NCBI GenBank assembly: GCA_016928855.1
Contig: JAFGKA010000213.1
Coordinates: forward strand, 1 to 61,734
DNA: 61,734 nucleotides
From: Phycisphaerae bacterium
GTDB taxonomy: Bacteria > Planctomycetota > Phycisphaerae > UBA1845 > PWPN01
Direction: 5' to 3'
Of the stretch, positions 49,571 through 58,699 are shown in pieces (position 1 is the stretch's first letter; each line of letters begins with the position of its first letter). The notes below the pieces were generated by a model. That model searched no databases, was not told where the DNA came from, and was given only the letters and a program-made list of their open reading frames with translations. The position numbers and the translations under genes are program-made.

Positions 49571-51892
49571 ATGCGGCTTGTCAGATATCGTCCGCCGGTT
49601 GCCGTGTTCGCGGTCGCGTCGCTGCTTGTCATGGCGAGCGACGCACAAGGTGCAGAGACGCGCGCAGGCATCACCCTGGACGCAAACCATGTGACGATCA
49701 CCGCCGGTCCACTCGTCCGTACGCTCGATCTGAGCGGCAACCGAATCCTTCTGACTGACTTGCGGGTGGGCGAGACGCAGATCGCTTCCGGCCCCGGCGC
49801 GGAGTTCCGACTGACGTTCCACCAGGCCGAGCCCAACCGGCGCCCCGTCGGCCTCGCGCCGGGCGATGTGGAGCCGCTGGATTTCGGGCAGGCGAACCGG
49901 GACTGGCTCAAGGCTACACGTGCCCCTGACGCCGAGAACGCCGAGCCGGAGCTGCCGATCACGGAAATGCAGTCCGTCCAGTGGACCAATCCCATCACCC
50001 TCGACGGCCAACGGATGGCCGAGTGCTTCCAGCTTATGCACACGGAAATCTCGACGCCGCGGGCGGGCGCGACGCGGCTGAATCTGCGGGCACGGGTGAT
50101 CGACACAGCGCACCCGCTGCACCACGTCGCGATCAGCCTCTTCTACGAGGTGCACGATGGCTACCCGGCCATTCGCAAGTGGATCGAAATCACCAATAAC
50201 GGCCCCAAGTGGCTGAAGATTGACGCCCTGACGATCGACGCCGCGGACCTTTCGCCGGCGTTGGGCTCGAAGGTACCGCTGACGCCTCAATTGAACGGCG
50301 TCGGCAGCAGCGTGGTCGCGTTCGGCAATGATGAGCAGTCGTGCGGCGTGATCGCCGCGAGCGAGGTGCCCTCGGCCCTGCGCTCCATTGGCCCCAACGG
50401 ATCGATGGGCTATACCGACGCGATCTTCGAATGGGTGCTGGGGCCGTCGGAGCGCTTCGAATCCGAGCCCGTCTTCCAGTTCGCGTATACCGGCGAGGTC
50501 GAAAAGACGGTCTCCGGCGTATCCACGCCGCTCGATCGCACCGTCGAAGGGCCGTACATGCGGTTTCTGGAAGACGTCGTCGGCATGCGTGCGACCACAG
50601 AGAACTCGCCGGCCCCCGTGTGGTGTTCGTGGGCCAATTTCAAGACGCGCATAGACGATGCGAACATGCGCGAGCAGGCCAAGATCGCCGCCCGCGCCGG
50701 CTTTACGACGTTCCTCATCGATGCCGGCTGGTCGAAGTACCCGAACCTCGACAACTCGGAGCCCGATCCGGCGAGGTTCCCGGACTTCGACGCGACCTGC
50801 CGTTACATCACTTCAACCGGGTTGCGCCTGGGTCTCTGGATCTGCTGCATGCGGAATCCCGGTGCGCAGGATCTGGCCGCACTGCCCGACGCCGTTGCCA
50901 CACCGCGGGTGAACCGTGGCGGCGGCCTCGGCATGAGCTTCACAAGCCCCTGGCGGGACTATTTCGCCAACGATCTGGTGTACATGTACGACCGCTTCGG
51001 CATGACCTACGTGAAGGAGGATTTCAGCCAGATCCTCTTCGGCGACGTTACCGAAGGCCATGAGAGCCGCACGCACAAGGAATCCATCCTTCGCGGACTC
51101 CGCGGTCTGCTCGCGGCCAACGACGTCGTCGCTCACAGCGCGCCGGGCCTGATCACGCAGCTCACGCACGAGATCTACTGGGCCACGCCCGGGCCGGGCT
51201 GCGACATTGCCCTGCTCAAGCATTGCAGCTCGTACCACATCCCGCCGAACATCTATCTGGGCAACCCGGACAGCAATAAGCGCGTCAGCCAGCAGGGCGA
51301 CTATGATCCCCAGAAGCTTCGCCGGGATCTCATTCAGGGCTGCTGGGTGGCTCGCCAGCAGTACTTCGCTCATCGCGGTCTGCCACTGTATCCGCTGGAG
51401 TTCTACTCCGCTGAAACCGTGAACTTCAAAGGCAGCCTGAGCCCCGAGGTCCAGGACCGACAGGTTTGCAGTTGGCTGATGGGCTGCCCGACGGTGTTCT
51501 CCGGCGATTTGGCGTCGCTGACGGCCGAGCAGGTCGATCATTACCGGCGGCGATTCGAGCTGGTCAAACGTCTCCAGAACACGTACGACATCTACCTCCA
51601 TTTCCAGTACAGCGGCGTGCCGCTGCCCACGGACACCGACTGGCACTGGTGGGGCAAGCTCGACGAAGCCGGATGCGGTGCGGTAGTGGTCCTGCGCGGC
51701 AGCGGCGGAGCCGAGTCGCGTGCCATCAACGTCCCGTGGGTGCTCCCCGAGCGAAGCTATAACGTGAACGCGCTGCTGCAGGGCAAGCCGTTGGGCAGAT
51801 TTACCGCCGCGCAACTGCGCAGCGGCGCGTTGGCGCTGTCACTGCCGGCCTACGGCCAGGAGATCCTGGAACTGGCGGCAGCGCCGGAATGA
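49571..51892 (+). CDS. Secreted alpha-galactosidase-like hydrolase (GH36/clan GH-D)
   Basis: A 773-residue enzyme with a signal peptide (about 9-27, PVAVFAVASLLVMASDAQG), an N-terminal beta-supersandwich and a TIM-barrel. The nucleophile Asp is in MTYVKEDFSQ, the usual KxD position. The start of the barrel reads FTTFLIDAGWSKYPN, as in GH36 and related raffinose-synthase-like proteins. A C-terminal beta-domain ends GQEILELAA. It would cleave alpha-galactosides outside the cytoplasm. The neighbouring rhamnosidase and GH-A hydrolase suggest joint attack on plant or algal heteroglycans. Confidence 0.85.
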   Translation: MRLVRYRPPVAVFAVASLLVMASDAQGAETRAGITLDANHVTITAGPLVRTLDLSGNRILLTDLRVGETQIASGPGAEFRLTFHQAEPNRRPVGLAPGDVEPLDFGQANRDWLKATRAPDAENAEPELPITEMQSVQWTNPITLDGQRMAECFQLMHTEISTPRAGATRLNLRARVIDTAHPLHHVAISLFYEVHDGYPAIRKWIEITNNGPKWLKIDALTIDAADLSPALGSKVPLTPQLNGVGSSVVAFGNDEQSCGVIAASEVPSALRSIGPNGSMGYTDAIFEWVLGPSERFESEPVFQFAYTGEVEKTVSGVSTPLDRTVEGPYMRFLEDVVGMRATTENSPAPVWCSWANFKTRIDDANMREQAKIAARAGFTTFLIDAGWSKYPNLDNSEPDPARFPDFDATCRYITSTGLRLGLWICCMRNPGAQDLAALPDAVATPRVNRGGGLGMSFTSPWRDYFANDLVYMYDRFGMTYVKEDFSQILFGDVTEGHESRTHKESILRGLRGLLAANDVVAHSAPGLITQLTHEIYWATPGPGCDIALLKHCSSYHIPPNIYLGNPDSNKRVSQQGDYDPQKLRRDLIQGCWVARQQYFAHRGLPLYPLEFYSAETVNFKGSLSPEVQDRQVCSWLMGCPTVFSGDLASLTAEQVDHYRRRFELVKRLQNTYDIYLHFQYSGVPLPTDTDWHWWGKLDEAGCGAVVVLRGSGGAESRAINVPWVLPERSYNVNALLQGKPLGRFTAAQLRSGALALSLPAYGQEILELAAAPE

Positions 51893-51910
51893 AACGAGTT
51901 TCTTGACGGT

Positions 51911-51971
51911 CTGCCCGGAAACACCTTGCGATCGAACATTGTTGCTGCCCGCGACCACGATGTCCGGGCAG
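51911..51971 (+). terminator. Long-stem hairpin after the GH36-like gene
   Basis: CTGCCCGGA (51911-51919) and TCCGGGCAG (51963-51971) pair perfectly, and GACGG/CCGTC extends the stem past one bulged base, with a 43-base loop. It starts about 20 bases after the stop codon. There is no U-run, so it may protect the transcript end rather than stop transcription by itself. Confidence 0.4.
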
Positions 51972-52023
51972 CCGTCTTCGTGAGCTGACCATGTCAATGC
52001 GCTTCCGCCGACCGCGCCGCCCG

Positions 52024-52704
52024 TCAAGAGAACTTGTCCCGTCTTCTTCTCAACACTACCAGACCACCGAACGTGAGCAGCGAAACGGTTACGGGCTCGG
52101 GCACCACTTCCCCCATGATACGGATCTCCTGCACGTCCAGGGTGTAGACTTCAGTGATGGGCAATCCACCCCCGCCCGCACTGCCCATGGCACCGAGCCT
52201 GATGCCGATTCTGTTATCCGCGGTCACCCAGTAGAAAGGTGGCGGACCGTAACCTCCGCGTTCAAGCTCATAGACCGCTTGTGGTGACACACCTGTATCC
52301 CATGTATCGCCGCCGTACCATCCATATGAAAAGTGATAGACTTGATAGAGGCAATCGGTAACACCATTGCGATCCAGCACGGATGCTGAAAGAGCAAGAG
52401 AGATGTTAGCACCTTCAACTAAACCAGATGCGTCAAACCACACGATGACCTCAGGAGAGTGGTACAAATAGCCCGTCGGTGGAGCGTAACAGAAATACCC
52501 GCTCTCCAAATGAATGTTTGCTGATCCCGAGCTCAGGGCCGCCAAATCCCCAGCCGCAAGAGGCTGGGTGGTCCATTCGGCCGCTGCACTGCTGTAGCCC
52601 ACCTCCCCTGCTACGATCGGTAATGCTTCGATCATACCAGCCCAGGTATTTCCATAGCCTAATGCGATCACCAAGGCTGCGATGACGGGCGATGACTTCG
52701 ACAT
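52024..52704 (-). CDS. PEP-CTERM sorted surface protein
   Basis: A 226-residue exported protein. A signal peptide (about 5-22) is followed by a beta-rich domain and a C-terminal PEP-CTERM tripartite signal: VPEP, a membrane helix (VSLLTFGGLVVL) and RRRR. Such proteins are processed by exosortase and displayed on, or released from, the envelope. GGAGGAAA precedes the ATG at 52704. The ligand or function is unknown. A second PEP-CTERM gene lies directly upstream in the same direction. Confidence 0.85.
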   Translation of the reverse strand: MSKSSPVIAALVIALGYGNTWAGMIEALPIVAGEVGYSSAAAEWTTQPLAAGDLAALSSGSANIHLESGYFCYAPPTGYLYHSPEVIVWFDASGLVEGANISLALSASVLDRNGVTDCLYQVYHFSYGWYGGDTWDTGVSPQAVYELERGGYGPPPFYWVTADNRIGIRLGAMGSAGGGGLPITEVYTLDVQEIRIMGEVVPEPVTVSLLTFGGLVVLRRRRDKFS

Positions 52705-52773
52705 TTGCCTTTCCTCCATCGAGAACGCAAGGCCAGATGAGAACAAGCCCGCAACTACTGTTTTCTCAGTGTG

Positions 52774-53730
52774 CTATCGGTTTCGCCGTCTCAAAATCGC
52801 CAGACCGCCAAGGATAACTAGGGATAGGGTGGCGGGTTCGGGCACGGGTGTAGCCAGGAAGCCGTGTCCATTTCCGCTCATATCAGTGTATGACCCCACG
52901 ACAAGACCGTCGTCGTTTATGCCGTACGCATTGCAGTTGATGCTGCCAGGAACAGCAATCGTACTGAAGACACCTCCGCTACGCACAAAGCCGAGGTACG
53001 TATACGCAACAGGTTCGTATTGTCCAACAATATCCTCGTTGTTGTTGATGCCGGTGGCCACGGTCCTGAAAGCGTCCGGGAAATCGATTGTGCTGAATAC
53101 GCCGTCGTAAAAGGAATAGCCGTGAGAGGTGGTCCCATCAGAATACCCTCCTACGATCCGACCGCTATCATTGATGCCTAAGGCGGAAGTCTCCAAGCTG
53201 CCCGGGACATCGATGGTAGTCATATTCCCGCCAACAAGTGAAAACCCGTAGCCTTTGGTGCCGTCGTTGTATTTCCCTACGATTTGGCCGCTATCGTTAA
53301 CATCCTCAGCAGCGGTCGGAGGACCATCAGGGTGATCAATCGAGCTGTAGTTACCTCCACTCAACAAATAGCCATGGACGTTACTGTAATGGGCGGGACC
53401 GACGGAATTATATGCACCAACGATGTCTCCACTATTACTGATTCCATAGGCCCCGCTTAAAGGTGCGCCAGGATAATCAACAATGGTGTAAGCACCTCCG
53501 CTCAGCACAAAAGCATGCGAGATGCCGCTTCCATCCCGGCACCACCCAACGATGTCGCCATTGTTGTTGATCTCTTGGGCCACAGTTTCGGGGAAACCGG
53601 GAACATCAATCGTGGTATAGCTGAACGAAGCTGCCCGAGTGCTCATGCCGGCACCCAAGCAAGAGGAGCATAACACAGCGAGGAATACGGCTCGTTTCAC
53701 GGCACTCGAAGTACATTTGCTCGATATCAT
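52774..53730 (-). CDS. PEP-CTERM protein with HAF-type extracellular repeats
   Basis: A 318-residue exported protein with a signal peptide (about 12-35) and six repeats of a GxIVGxYxDGxxxHGF pattern: GDIVGWCRDGSGISHAF, GDIVGAYNS, GQIVGKYNDG, GRIVGGYSDG, EDIVGQYEP and GLVVGSYTDMSG. These are HAF-type extracellular repeats. The C-terminus is a PEP-CTERM signal (VPEPATLS, helix, RRRNR). The start at 53730 follows AAAGGACGG. It probably forms a beta-propeller on the cell surface. Confidence 0.85.
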   Translation of the reverse strand: MISSKCTSSAVKRAVFLAVLCSSCLGAGMSTRAASFSYTTIDVPGFPETVAQEINNNGDIVGWCRDGSGISHAFVLSGGAYTIVDYPGAPLSGAYGISNSGDIVGAYNSVGPAHYSNVHGYLLSGGNYSSIDHPDGPPTAAEDVNDSGQIVGKYNDGTKGYGFSLVGGNMTTIDVPGSLETSALGINDSGRIVGGYSDGTTSHGYSFYDGVFSTIDFPDAFRTVATGINNNEDIVGQYEPVAYTYLGFVRSGGVFSTIAVPGSINCNAYGINDDGLVVGSYTDMSGNGHGFLATPVPEPATLSLVILGGLAILRRRNR

Positions 53731-54263
53731 GCGACCCGTCCTTTCTGCTTTCAGCAAGTGTCCTCCCATAGTTACCTTCGGATGCGGCGACCTCCGCCGG
53801 GCACGTTGGTCGCGCCGCCACCGCCTAGAACACACTGCACGCAGGCACACGCCACATGGCGTGGTCTTGGTCTACCTTGAAAGACCGGGACTTATCGCAG
53901 AAGGAATGCGTCGCCGAGAAATGTGGTGCTTTTCCGCCCCTTCTGCTTCTTCTCAAGCTGCGAGTCTACCCCCCCCGTATCGCCAATGCAAGAGAAAAGG
54001 TCCGAAAATGTGAAGTTTTCATGGCGAGCCGTCACGGCGAAAGTGCCCAGACTCGTCATCGCAAGGAGCCCAGGTAGCCGCCTCGCCACCTTGGTGCCCC
54101 CAAGTGACGTTAGATTAGGCACTTACGCACCGAGTCATCGATGACCGTAGGGCTTCTGGTGCTGCTGGCACGTGCGCTTAACGTCCTGCTCATCGGCCCG
54201 CCGGGTTCGGGTTGTAACGATCTCGAGACGGCGAAGCCGACAATCCCACCCCGCCGAAGCATT
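53731..54263. other. Intergenic region without supported genes
   Basis: The 533 bases hold no convincing gene. CGTCATCGCAAGGAGCCCAG (around 54054) resembles a widespread intergenic repeat style. A C-tract (CCCCCCCC) lies near 53970. Frames open on both strands are compositional shadows. Confidence 0.4.
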
Positions 54264-55706
54264 TCACTTCGTCGATAACTCACCCTGCAATAGCTTCATC
54301 GTCGCCTCGTGGTGCGGTGAGGTGACCGCACCACGCAACAGCGGATCCTGCGTCTCGACCATGTGCTGATACAGGCGGCGGGCCAGGTCGTCCCTGACGG
54401 TGGCGAACTCCAGCTTGTTCGCGAGATCGTGCTGCTCCCAGGGGTCTTTCGCCAGGTCGTACAGCTCCAGATGCGGATGGAAGGCCAGCGCCGGATGCTT
54501 CGGCACGACGACGTCGGACGTGGGCCGCCACTGCTGCGAGGGGTCCTGAATGGCCAGCGCCGTCGAGAAGTAGGCGATAAGCTTGTGCGTCTCGGTGCGG
54601 ACGCTCCGCTGCGGGTCGTAGTAGCCGTGGTAGGTCTGCTCGCCGAAGATCATCGCGTTGGGCGTGTAGGCGCGGCCGTCGAGCAGCGGCGCGAACGACC
54701 GCCCCTGAACATTGGCCGGCACGGCAATGCCCACGAGCTCCAGGATCGTCGGCAGGACGTCAATGTTCGACACCATCTCGTTGCGGGTAACGCCGCTGTG
54801 CCACCCTTCGCGGCCCGCGTAGCGCAACAGCATCGCGACCCGCAGGCCGGGCTCATACAGGCTGCACTTGGCACGCGGCATCGCGACGCCGTGGTCCGTC
54901 GTGGCGATCAGGAGCGTGTTGCCGGCCAGATCGAGGGCCTCAAAGGCCTGCATGAAGCGGCCGAACTGCTCGTCGACGTGGCGAATCGCGCCCTGCAGGC
55001 CGGCGAGCTCCTCACGCGTGCCGGGCGTGTCGCGCAGGTAGCCGGGGATCTCCACGCCGAGCGTGCTGTCGGGCTGGAGATGCGGGCCGGGAAAGCCGTG
55101 CCCCTCGGGTGGCTGGCCCGGCCCCTCCGGATAACGCAGACGGTGCGGTTCGGTGAAGCCCGCAAAGAGGTAGAACGGCTGATCGGCCGCCGCCAATCGC
55201 GTCAGCTCTTCGATGGCTGCGGTCGTACCCTCCGCGGCCCGGCTCGGCCTGAGGTACTTGTCATAGCCGCATCGCTTCGCGCCGGAGTGCGTCTCATGAA
55301 TCACGCCGATGGCGACCGTGGCATAGCCGGCCTCCTTGAGGAACTGGGCGAGATGCTTCTCGCCCGGATGGAGTTCCCACGCAAAGTTGGCATGCGTCAA
55401 ACCCATGACGCCGTTGCTGTGCGGGTGGCGCCCCGTGAACAGCGAAGCGCGCGACGGGCTGCAGCCGGGCTGCGTGCAGAACGACCGCGCGAAGCGCACG
55501 CCCTCCTCGGCAAGCTTATCGAAATTCGGCGTCTGGACGGTCTTGACGCCATAACAGTGCAGATACTGGCCCAGGTCGTGCCAATGGACCATCACGATGT
55601 TCGGCCGCCGTGCGTCACTGCCGGCTTGCGCGCGGGCTAAAACGGTGCTCGCACTGAAGATCAGAACCGCGACCAGAACGCCATTGATGCCTGCGTTACG
55701 TTTCAT
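54264..55706 (-). CDS. Secreted sulfatase (S1 family)
   Basis: A 480-residue exported sulfatase. A signal peptide (about 8-28) is followed by the formylglycine motif C82-S-P-S-R86 (CSPSRASLFTGR). The N-terminal metal site reads MVHWHDLGQYLHCYG, so the usual Asp-Asp pair is His-Asp, as in a subgroup of planctomycete sulfatases. The second metal motif TTDHGVAMPRAK is present. ATG 55706 has AAGGA six bases upstream. It would remove sulfate esters from polysaccharides, fitting the neighbouring glycosidases. An anaerobic or aerobic FGE-type maturase is not in the window. Confidence 0.9.
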   Translation of the reverse strand: MKRNAGINGVLVAVLIFSASTVLARAQAGSDARRPNIVMVHWHDLGQYLHCYGVKTVQTPNFDKLAEEGVRFARSFCTQPGCSPSRASLFTGRHPHSNGVMGLTHANFAWELHPGEKHLAQFLKEAGYATVAIGVIHETHSGAKRCGYDKYLRPSRAAEGTTAAIEELTRLAAADQPFYLFAGFTEPHRLRYPEGPGQPPEGHGFPGPHLQPDSTLGVEIPGYLRDTPGTREELAGLQGAIRHVDEQFGRFMQAFEALDLAGNTLLIATTDHGVAMPRAKCSLYEPGLRVAMLLRYAGREGWHSGVTRNEMVSNIDVLPTILELVGIAVPANVQGRSFAPLLDGRAYTPNAMIFGEQTYHGYYDPQRSVRTETHKLIAYFSTALAIQDPSQQWRPTSDVVVPKHPALAFHPHLELYDLAKDPWEQHDLANKLEFATVRDDLARRLYQHMVETQDPLLRGAVTSPHHEATMKLLQGELSTK

Positions 55707-55820
55707 GGCCATTCCTTCTTCCCTTGCTGTCGGACTCCTCTCGTCGCCCGAGATCGCCCGGACACCGATACCAGCATACGCCACCGGGCCGCGCATGCGT
55801 AATCCACAGTATACGGCAAC

Positions 55821-56606
55821 CTACAGCCCGGTCAGAAAGTCTCGAAGGGCTTCCATGTTGACGCAGGCCGACGGATCGTGGCCGCCCTCGGCGAGATCTA
55901 CGAACGTCGGGCCGGTGCGGCCACACTGGGCGAGGGATTCCTCATTGATTGTCCACGACGTGATAACATCCTGGCGGCCGTAGATGACGTACATCGGCTT
56001 GTGCCCGGCCTGGCACTCGGCGCTCGGCACGTCGGAACCGAACGCCCGCTCAATGGTGTCGCGGGTCTTTTCGGCCATGTCCTCCGGCATCGCGGCGGCA
56101 TCCCTACCCGGCGTGAACGGAACCGAAGCGAGCACGAGGCCATCGACCTCGGTGCCTCGCTCGACCGCCTCGAGAGCCAGAAAGCTGCCCGCCGAGTAAC
56201 CGGCAAGGACCAGTCGGCGTGCGTTCAGTTCCGTGCGGACCCGCTCGACGGCTTCCATGACCTCAGAAACGCTCCGAGGATAGGCACGATCGGCCAGGCT
56301 GTAGTCCACGCTCGCCACGGTCCAGCCGGCATCCTCGAACGCGACCGTCCAGCCGGGCAGGTCGTAGCGCGTCCCCTCGACCCAGCCGCCACCATGCACG
56401 TACACGGCGACGTCCGGGCCGCCGGGCCAGTAGCTGTACGTCGGCCGGTCCACCCGCGGAGCACTCAGGTAACGCACCGGATGTGCAGCCACGGCCGGAA
56501 CACGGGTCCACGTTCCACGCGACCGATCGGCCGGCACGCGGCAGGACATATTCGCCGTCATGACAACCACCACGATGAGGCCCGCGGTCAGGTGAATGCC
56601 GTGCAT
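55821..56606 (-). CDS. Alpha/beta-hydrolase (esterase), probable lipoprotein
   Basis: A 261-residue carboxylesterase-like protein. The oxyanion segment is VYVHGGGWVEG, the nucleophile serine is in LAGYSAGS, and the acid/His pair is near YGRQDVIT and EGGHDPS. The N-terminus has a hydrophobic segment ending NMSC, a weak lipobox. AAGGAA lies five bases before ATG 56606. It could deacylate polysaccharides beside the sulfatase. The substrate is unknown. Confidence 0.85.
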   Translation of the reverse strand: MHGIHLTAGLIVVVVMTANMSCRVPADRSRGTWTRVPAVAAHPVRYLSAPRVDRPTYSYWPGGPDVAVYVHGGGWVEGTRYDLPGWTVAFEDAGWTVASVDYSLADRAYPRSVSEVMEAVERVRTELNARRLVLAGYSAGSFLALEAVERGTEVDGLVLASVPFTPGRDAAAMPEDMAEKTRDTIERAFGSDVPSAECQAGHKPMYVIYGRQDVITSWTINEESLAQCGRTGPTFVDLAEGGHDPSACVNMEALRDFLTGL

Positions 56607-56784
56607 CGCTTTCCTTCTCCTTCTCGGCATCGGATCGACGCGTGACCGCTCATGGTACCGCACTGGCCGGCTGCGGCAATCAGGCACCGACAGCTGGACC
56701 GGCCGCTGGGAAGAGATCGGATAGCCGCGAAAGACACAAGTCATCCTTTCGCCGATGACAGCAACGTGTTAATCTGAGTGCACG

Positions 56785-57216
56785 ATGACGTCCGGATCTT
56801 CCGAGCATGACAAGGTAGGCATTGTCTACCGGGTGGCCCCGCCCGTGAATGACGCGGACCTAAACGAACTCTTCGTCTGCGCGTGGCCCTCCCATTCTGA
56901 CTGCAACTTTGGGGCCATCCTGAAGCACAGCCTCACATACGTCTGCGCGTATGAGGGACCAACGCTGATCGGTTTCGTCAATGTCGCGTGGGACGGTGGA
57001 ATCCACGCGTTCATTCTCGACCCCACCGTCCATCCCGATTGGCAGAGGCGTGGAGTCGGACGCACATTGATCCAGCGGGCGGCAGCCGTCGCGTGCGAGC
57101 GCGGCGTTGAGTGGCTGCACGTGGATTACAGGCCGCATCTCGAGCACTTCTACCAAAGCTGCGGTTTTCGACCTACGTCAGCGGGGCTGCTGCAACTGCA
57201 AGCCGCAAGCCGATGA
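56785..57216 (+). CDS. GNAT-family N-acetyltransferase
   Basis: A 143-residue acetyltransferase with the acetyl-CoA loop QRRGVGRTL (about 87-95) and the typical beta-bulge LDPTVHPDW before it. The substrate is unknown; small stand-alone GNATs acetylate amines, peptides or antibiotics. It is convergent with the next gene and has no obvious operon partners. Confidence 0.88.
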   Translation: MTSGSSEHDKVGIVYRVAPPVNDADLNELFVCAWPSHSDCNFGAILKHSLTYVCAYEGPTLIGFVNVAWDGGIHAFILDPTVHPDWQRRGVGRTLIQRAAAVACERGVEWLHVDYRPHLEHFYQSCGFRPTSAGLLQLQAASR

Positions 57217-57236
57217 CGCAACGAGGCACTGTTCGT

Positions 57237-57533
57237 TCACTTGCGCAGAACGGCGTAGAACCCATTGCTTTTCGCGTTGCCGCCGTTCGGAGCGACGATG
57301 TATGATTCGACCGTCCAGCCCTGGCGCTGGTAGTCGGCCCATGTGCCTTTCGGCATAGTGAATCCGTCGAGCGCCTTCTCCGGTACGACGCCGTCCCAGT
57401 TGCAGATCTTGATCACCAGCCGTTGATGGATCGGAGCGGCATCTTCGCTTCCGGCTGCGCCGAGAAGAAGGTGAGAACTCGCAAGTAGGAGGGCCAACAC
57501 ACAACCGGCGCAGAGTAAACCTCGCTTGGACAT
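57237..57533 (-). CDS. Small secreted protein, unknown
   Basis: A 98-residue protein with a clear Sec signal (LLCAGCVLALLLASSHLLLGAAG, about 5-27 in pieces) and a short globular part (LVIKICNWDGVVPEKALDG, WADYQRQGWTVESYIV). AAGGAG lies eight bases before ATG 57533. No family is recognised. The mature part is too short for an enzyme and may be a binding or lid-like protein. Confidence 0.7.
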   Translation of the reverse strand: MSKRGLLCAGCVLALLLASSHLLLGAAGSEDAAPIHQRLVIKICNWDGVVPEKALDGFTMPKGTWADYQRQGWTVESYIVAPNGGNAKSNGFYAVLRK

Positions 57534-58076
57534 GACAAGCTCCTTGAACGAAATGTGCTGGTGGAGTCTGCTTCGGTCTTCGCGATACGCAATCGTCCAC
57601 ACGGCTCGGGCCATAAAGGTTGCACTTACCGATTATCCGTCGCGTCGAATTATTTGAGGCTGCCGGGCCAACGTATGGACCTCGACACAACGGCAGTGAT
57701 CGTCCTGCCACGGCGACCGCCGGCACGCCTACACGGTCGGCCAAATCGGAAGCGTAAAGAAATCCAGACAGCCACAAGAAACACAAGAATACACAAAAAG
57801 AAGAGGGCGGCGAGGGCAGGGAGGAAGAAGGGGCTGAACGGTGCCGTTGACTTTGGCTGGGCGAAGCCCTTTTCGTGCCTTTTTGCGTTCTTTGCGGCTA
57901 TTCTTCTTGGCTTCCGCAAGGTCGGACGCACGAGCCGGAGCCGCATGGGCCGATCGGCACATGGAAAACCCCTGCCGACCGGGCTGCGTGAATGATCGGC
58001 AGCCGGATCGGCAGGGGGCGCGTCGCGCTGCGGTGTCACGCCGGATGCGTGAGCGGGCGAGGAGGCGACGCCCGCG
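57534..58076. other. Intergenic region with inverted dispersed repeats
   Basis: The 543 bases hold no supportable gene. 57761-57800 (GCCACAAGAAACACAAGAAT, ACACAAAAAG) and 57867-57910 (CTTTTCGTGCCTTTTTGCG, TTTGCGGCTATTC) are members of one repeat family in opposite orientation, with CGGCGAGGGCAGGGAGG-like sequence between them. They could fold into a weak long hairpin. Confidence 0.5.
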
Positions 58077-58358
58077 TCACGGCATCTGAGGCAGACCAAG
58101 GCTGCTGGTGTACCACGGGTCGGCCAGGCCGCCCCAGCTTGGCACGTTCTGCACACCGTAGCCCAGCGATGCCCAGTAGGAAGACGGGGACTCGGGTAGG
58201 CCCAGGCTGCTCGTGTAGCCCGGCATTGCCAGACCATCCCAGGTGGCCAGGTTGTAGGTCTCGTCGCAACCGGCGCTGCCGACCAGGGCTGCCAGAGCGA
58301 GGCCAAGAAGCACAACCGCTGTCGTTGATTTCGTGGTTTTTGAATGTGTGGCTCTCAT
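58077..58358 (-). CDS. Small lipoprotein with an internal repeat
   Basis: A 93-residue protein with a signal peptide ending in a good lipobox (VGSAGC). The mature part has two copies of a short unit: GLAMPGYTSSLGLPESPSSYW and, near the end, GLADPWYTSSLGLPQMP. TSSLGLP is exact in both. AGGAG lies seven bases before ATG 58358. No family is recognised. The duplicated YTSSLGLP unit may bind a surface partner. Confidence 0.72.
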   Translation of the reverse strand: MRATHSKTTKSTTAVVLLGLALAALVGSAGCDETYNLATWDGLAMPGYTSSLGLPESPSSYWASLGYGVQNVPSWGGLADPWYTSSLGLPQMP

Positions 58359-58699
58359 GTCCAATCTCCTTGCCTTGATGACGCCTCAAATGCGTATCGG
58401 CTTCAGCTCTCCGAAAGGACTCCTAGCAAAGCGGATGCCATATCCGGACCCGGCGAAATCGGGTCGCCAGGGGCGTTTTCAGGCTGGAGGTGGGGACATT
58501 TGCCTGAAGTGGGTTACCCACTGGCGGACGGAAAGAGGGATTCGAACCGCGAATGAACGCGAATGGACACGAATGGGGGAAATAACGAAGGCAAAGGACG
58601 GCCACGGCAAACACAAGAAGACGCGAGGAATGCCCTTCCCGGTCTGCCCAACAGACCTACGACAGTTGACCCGTGTAACCGGCTGCAGGGAATCGGGCT
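58359..58699. other. Intergenic region carrying a dispersed repeat
   Basis: The 341 bases hold no gene. 58543-58576 is the second copy of the GCGAATGAACGCGAATGG repeat (the inverse of 38048-38079). The remainder shows no clear promoter or terminator. Confidence 0.45.

Noticed and set aside
54264-55706. Sulfatase as part of the sulfoquinovose hypothesis
   Set aside because: Sulfoquinovose carries a C-S sulfonate, which sulfatases do not cleave. The sulfatase is far from that locus and fits polysaccharide desulfation instead.
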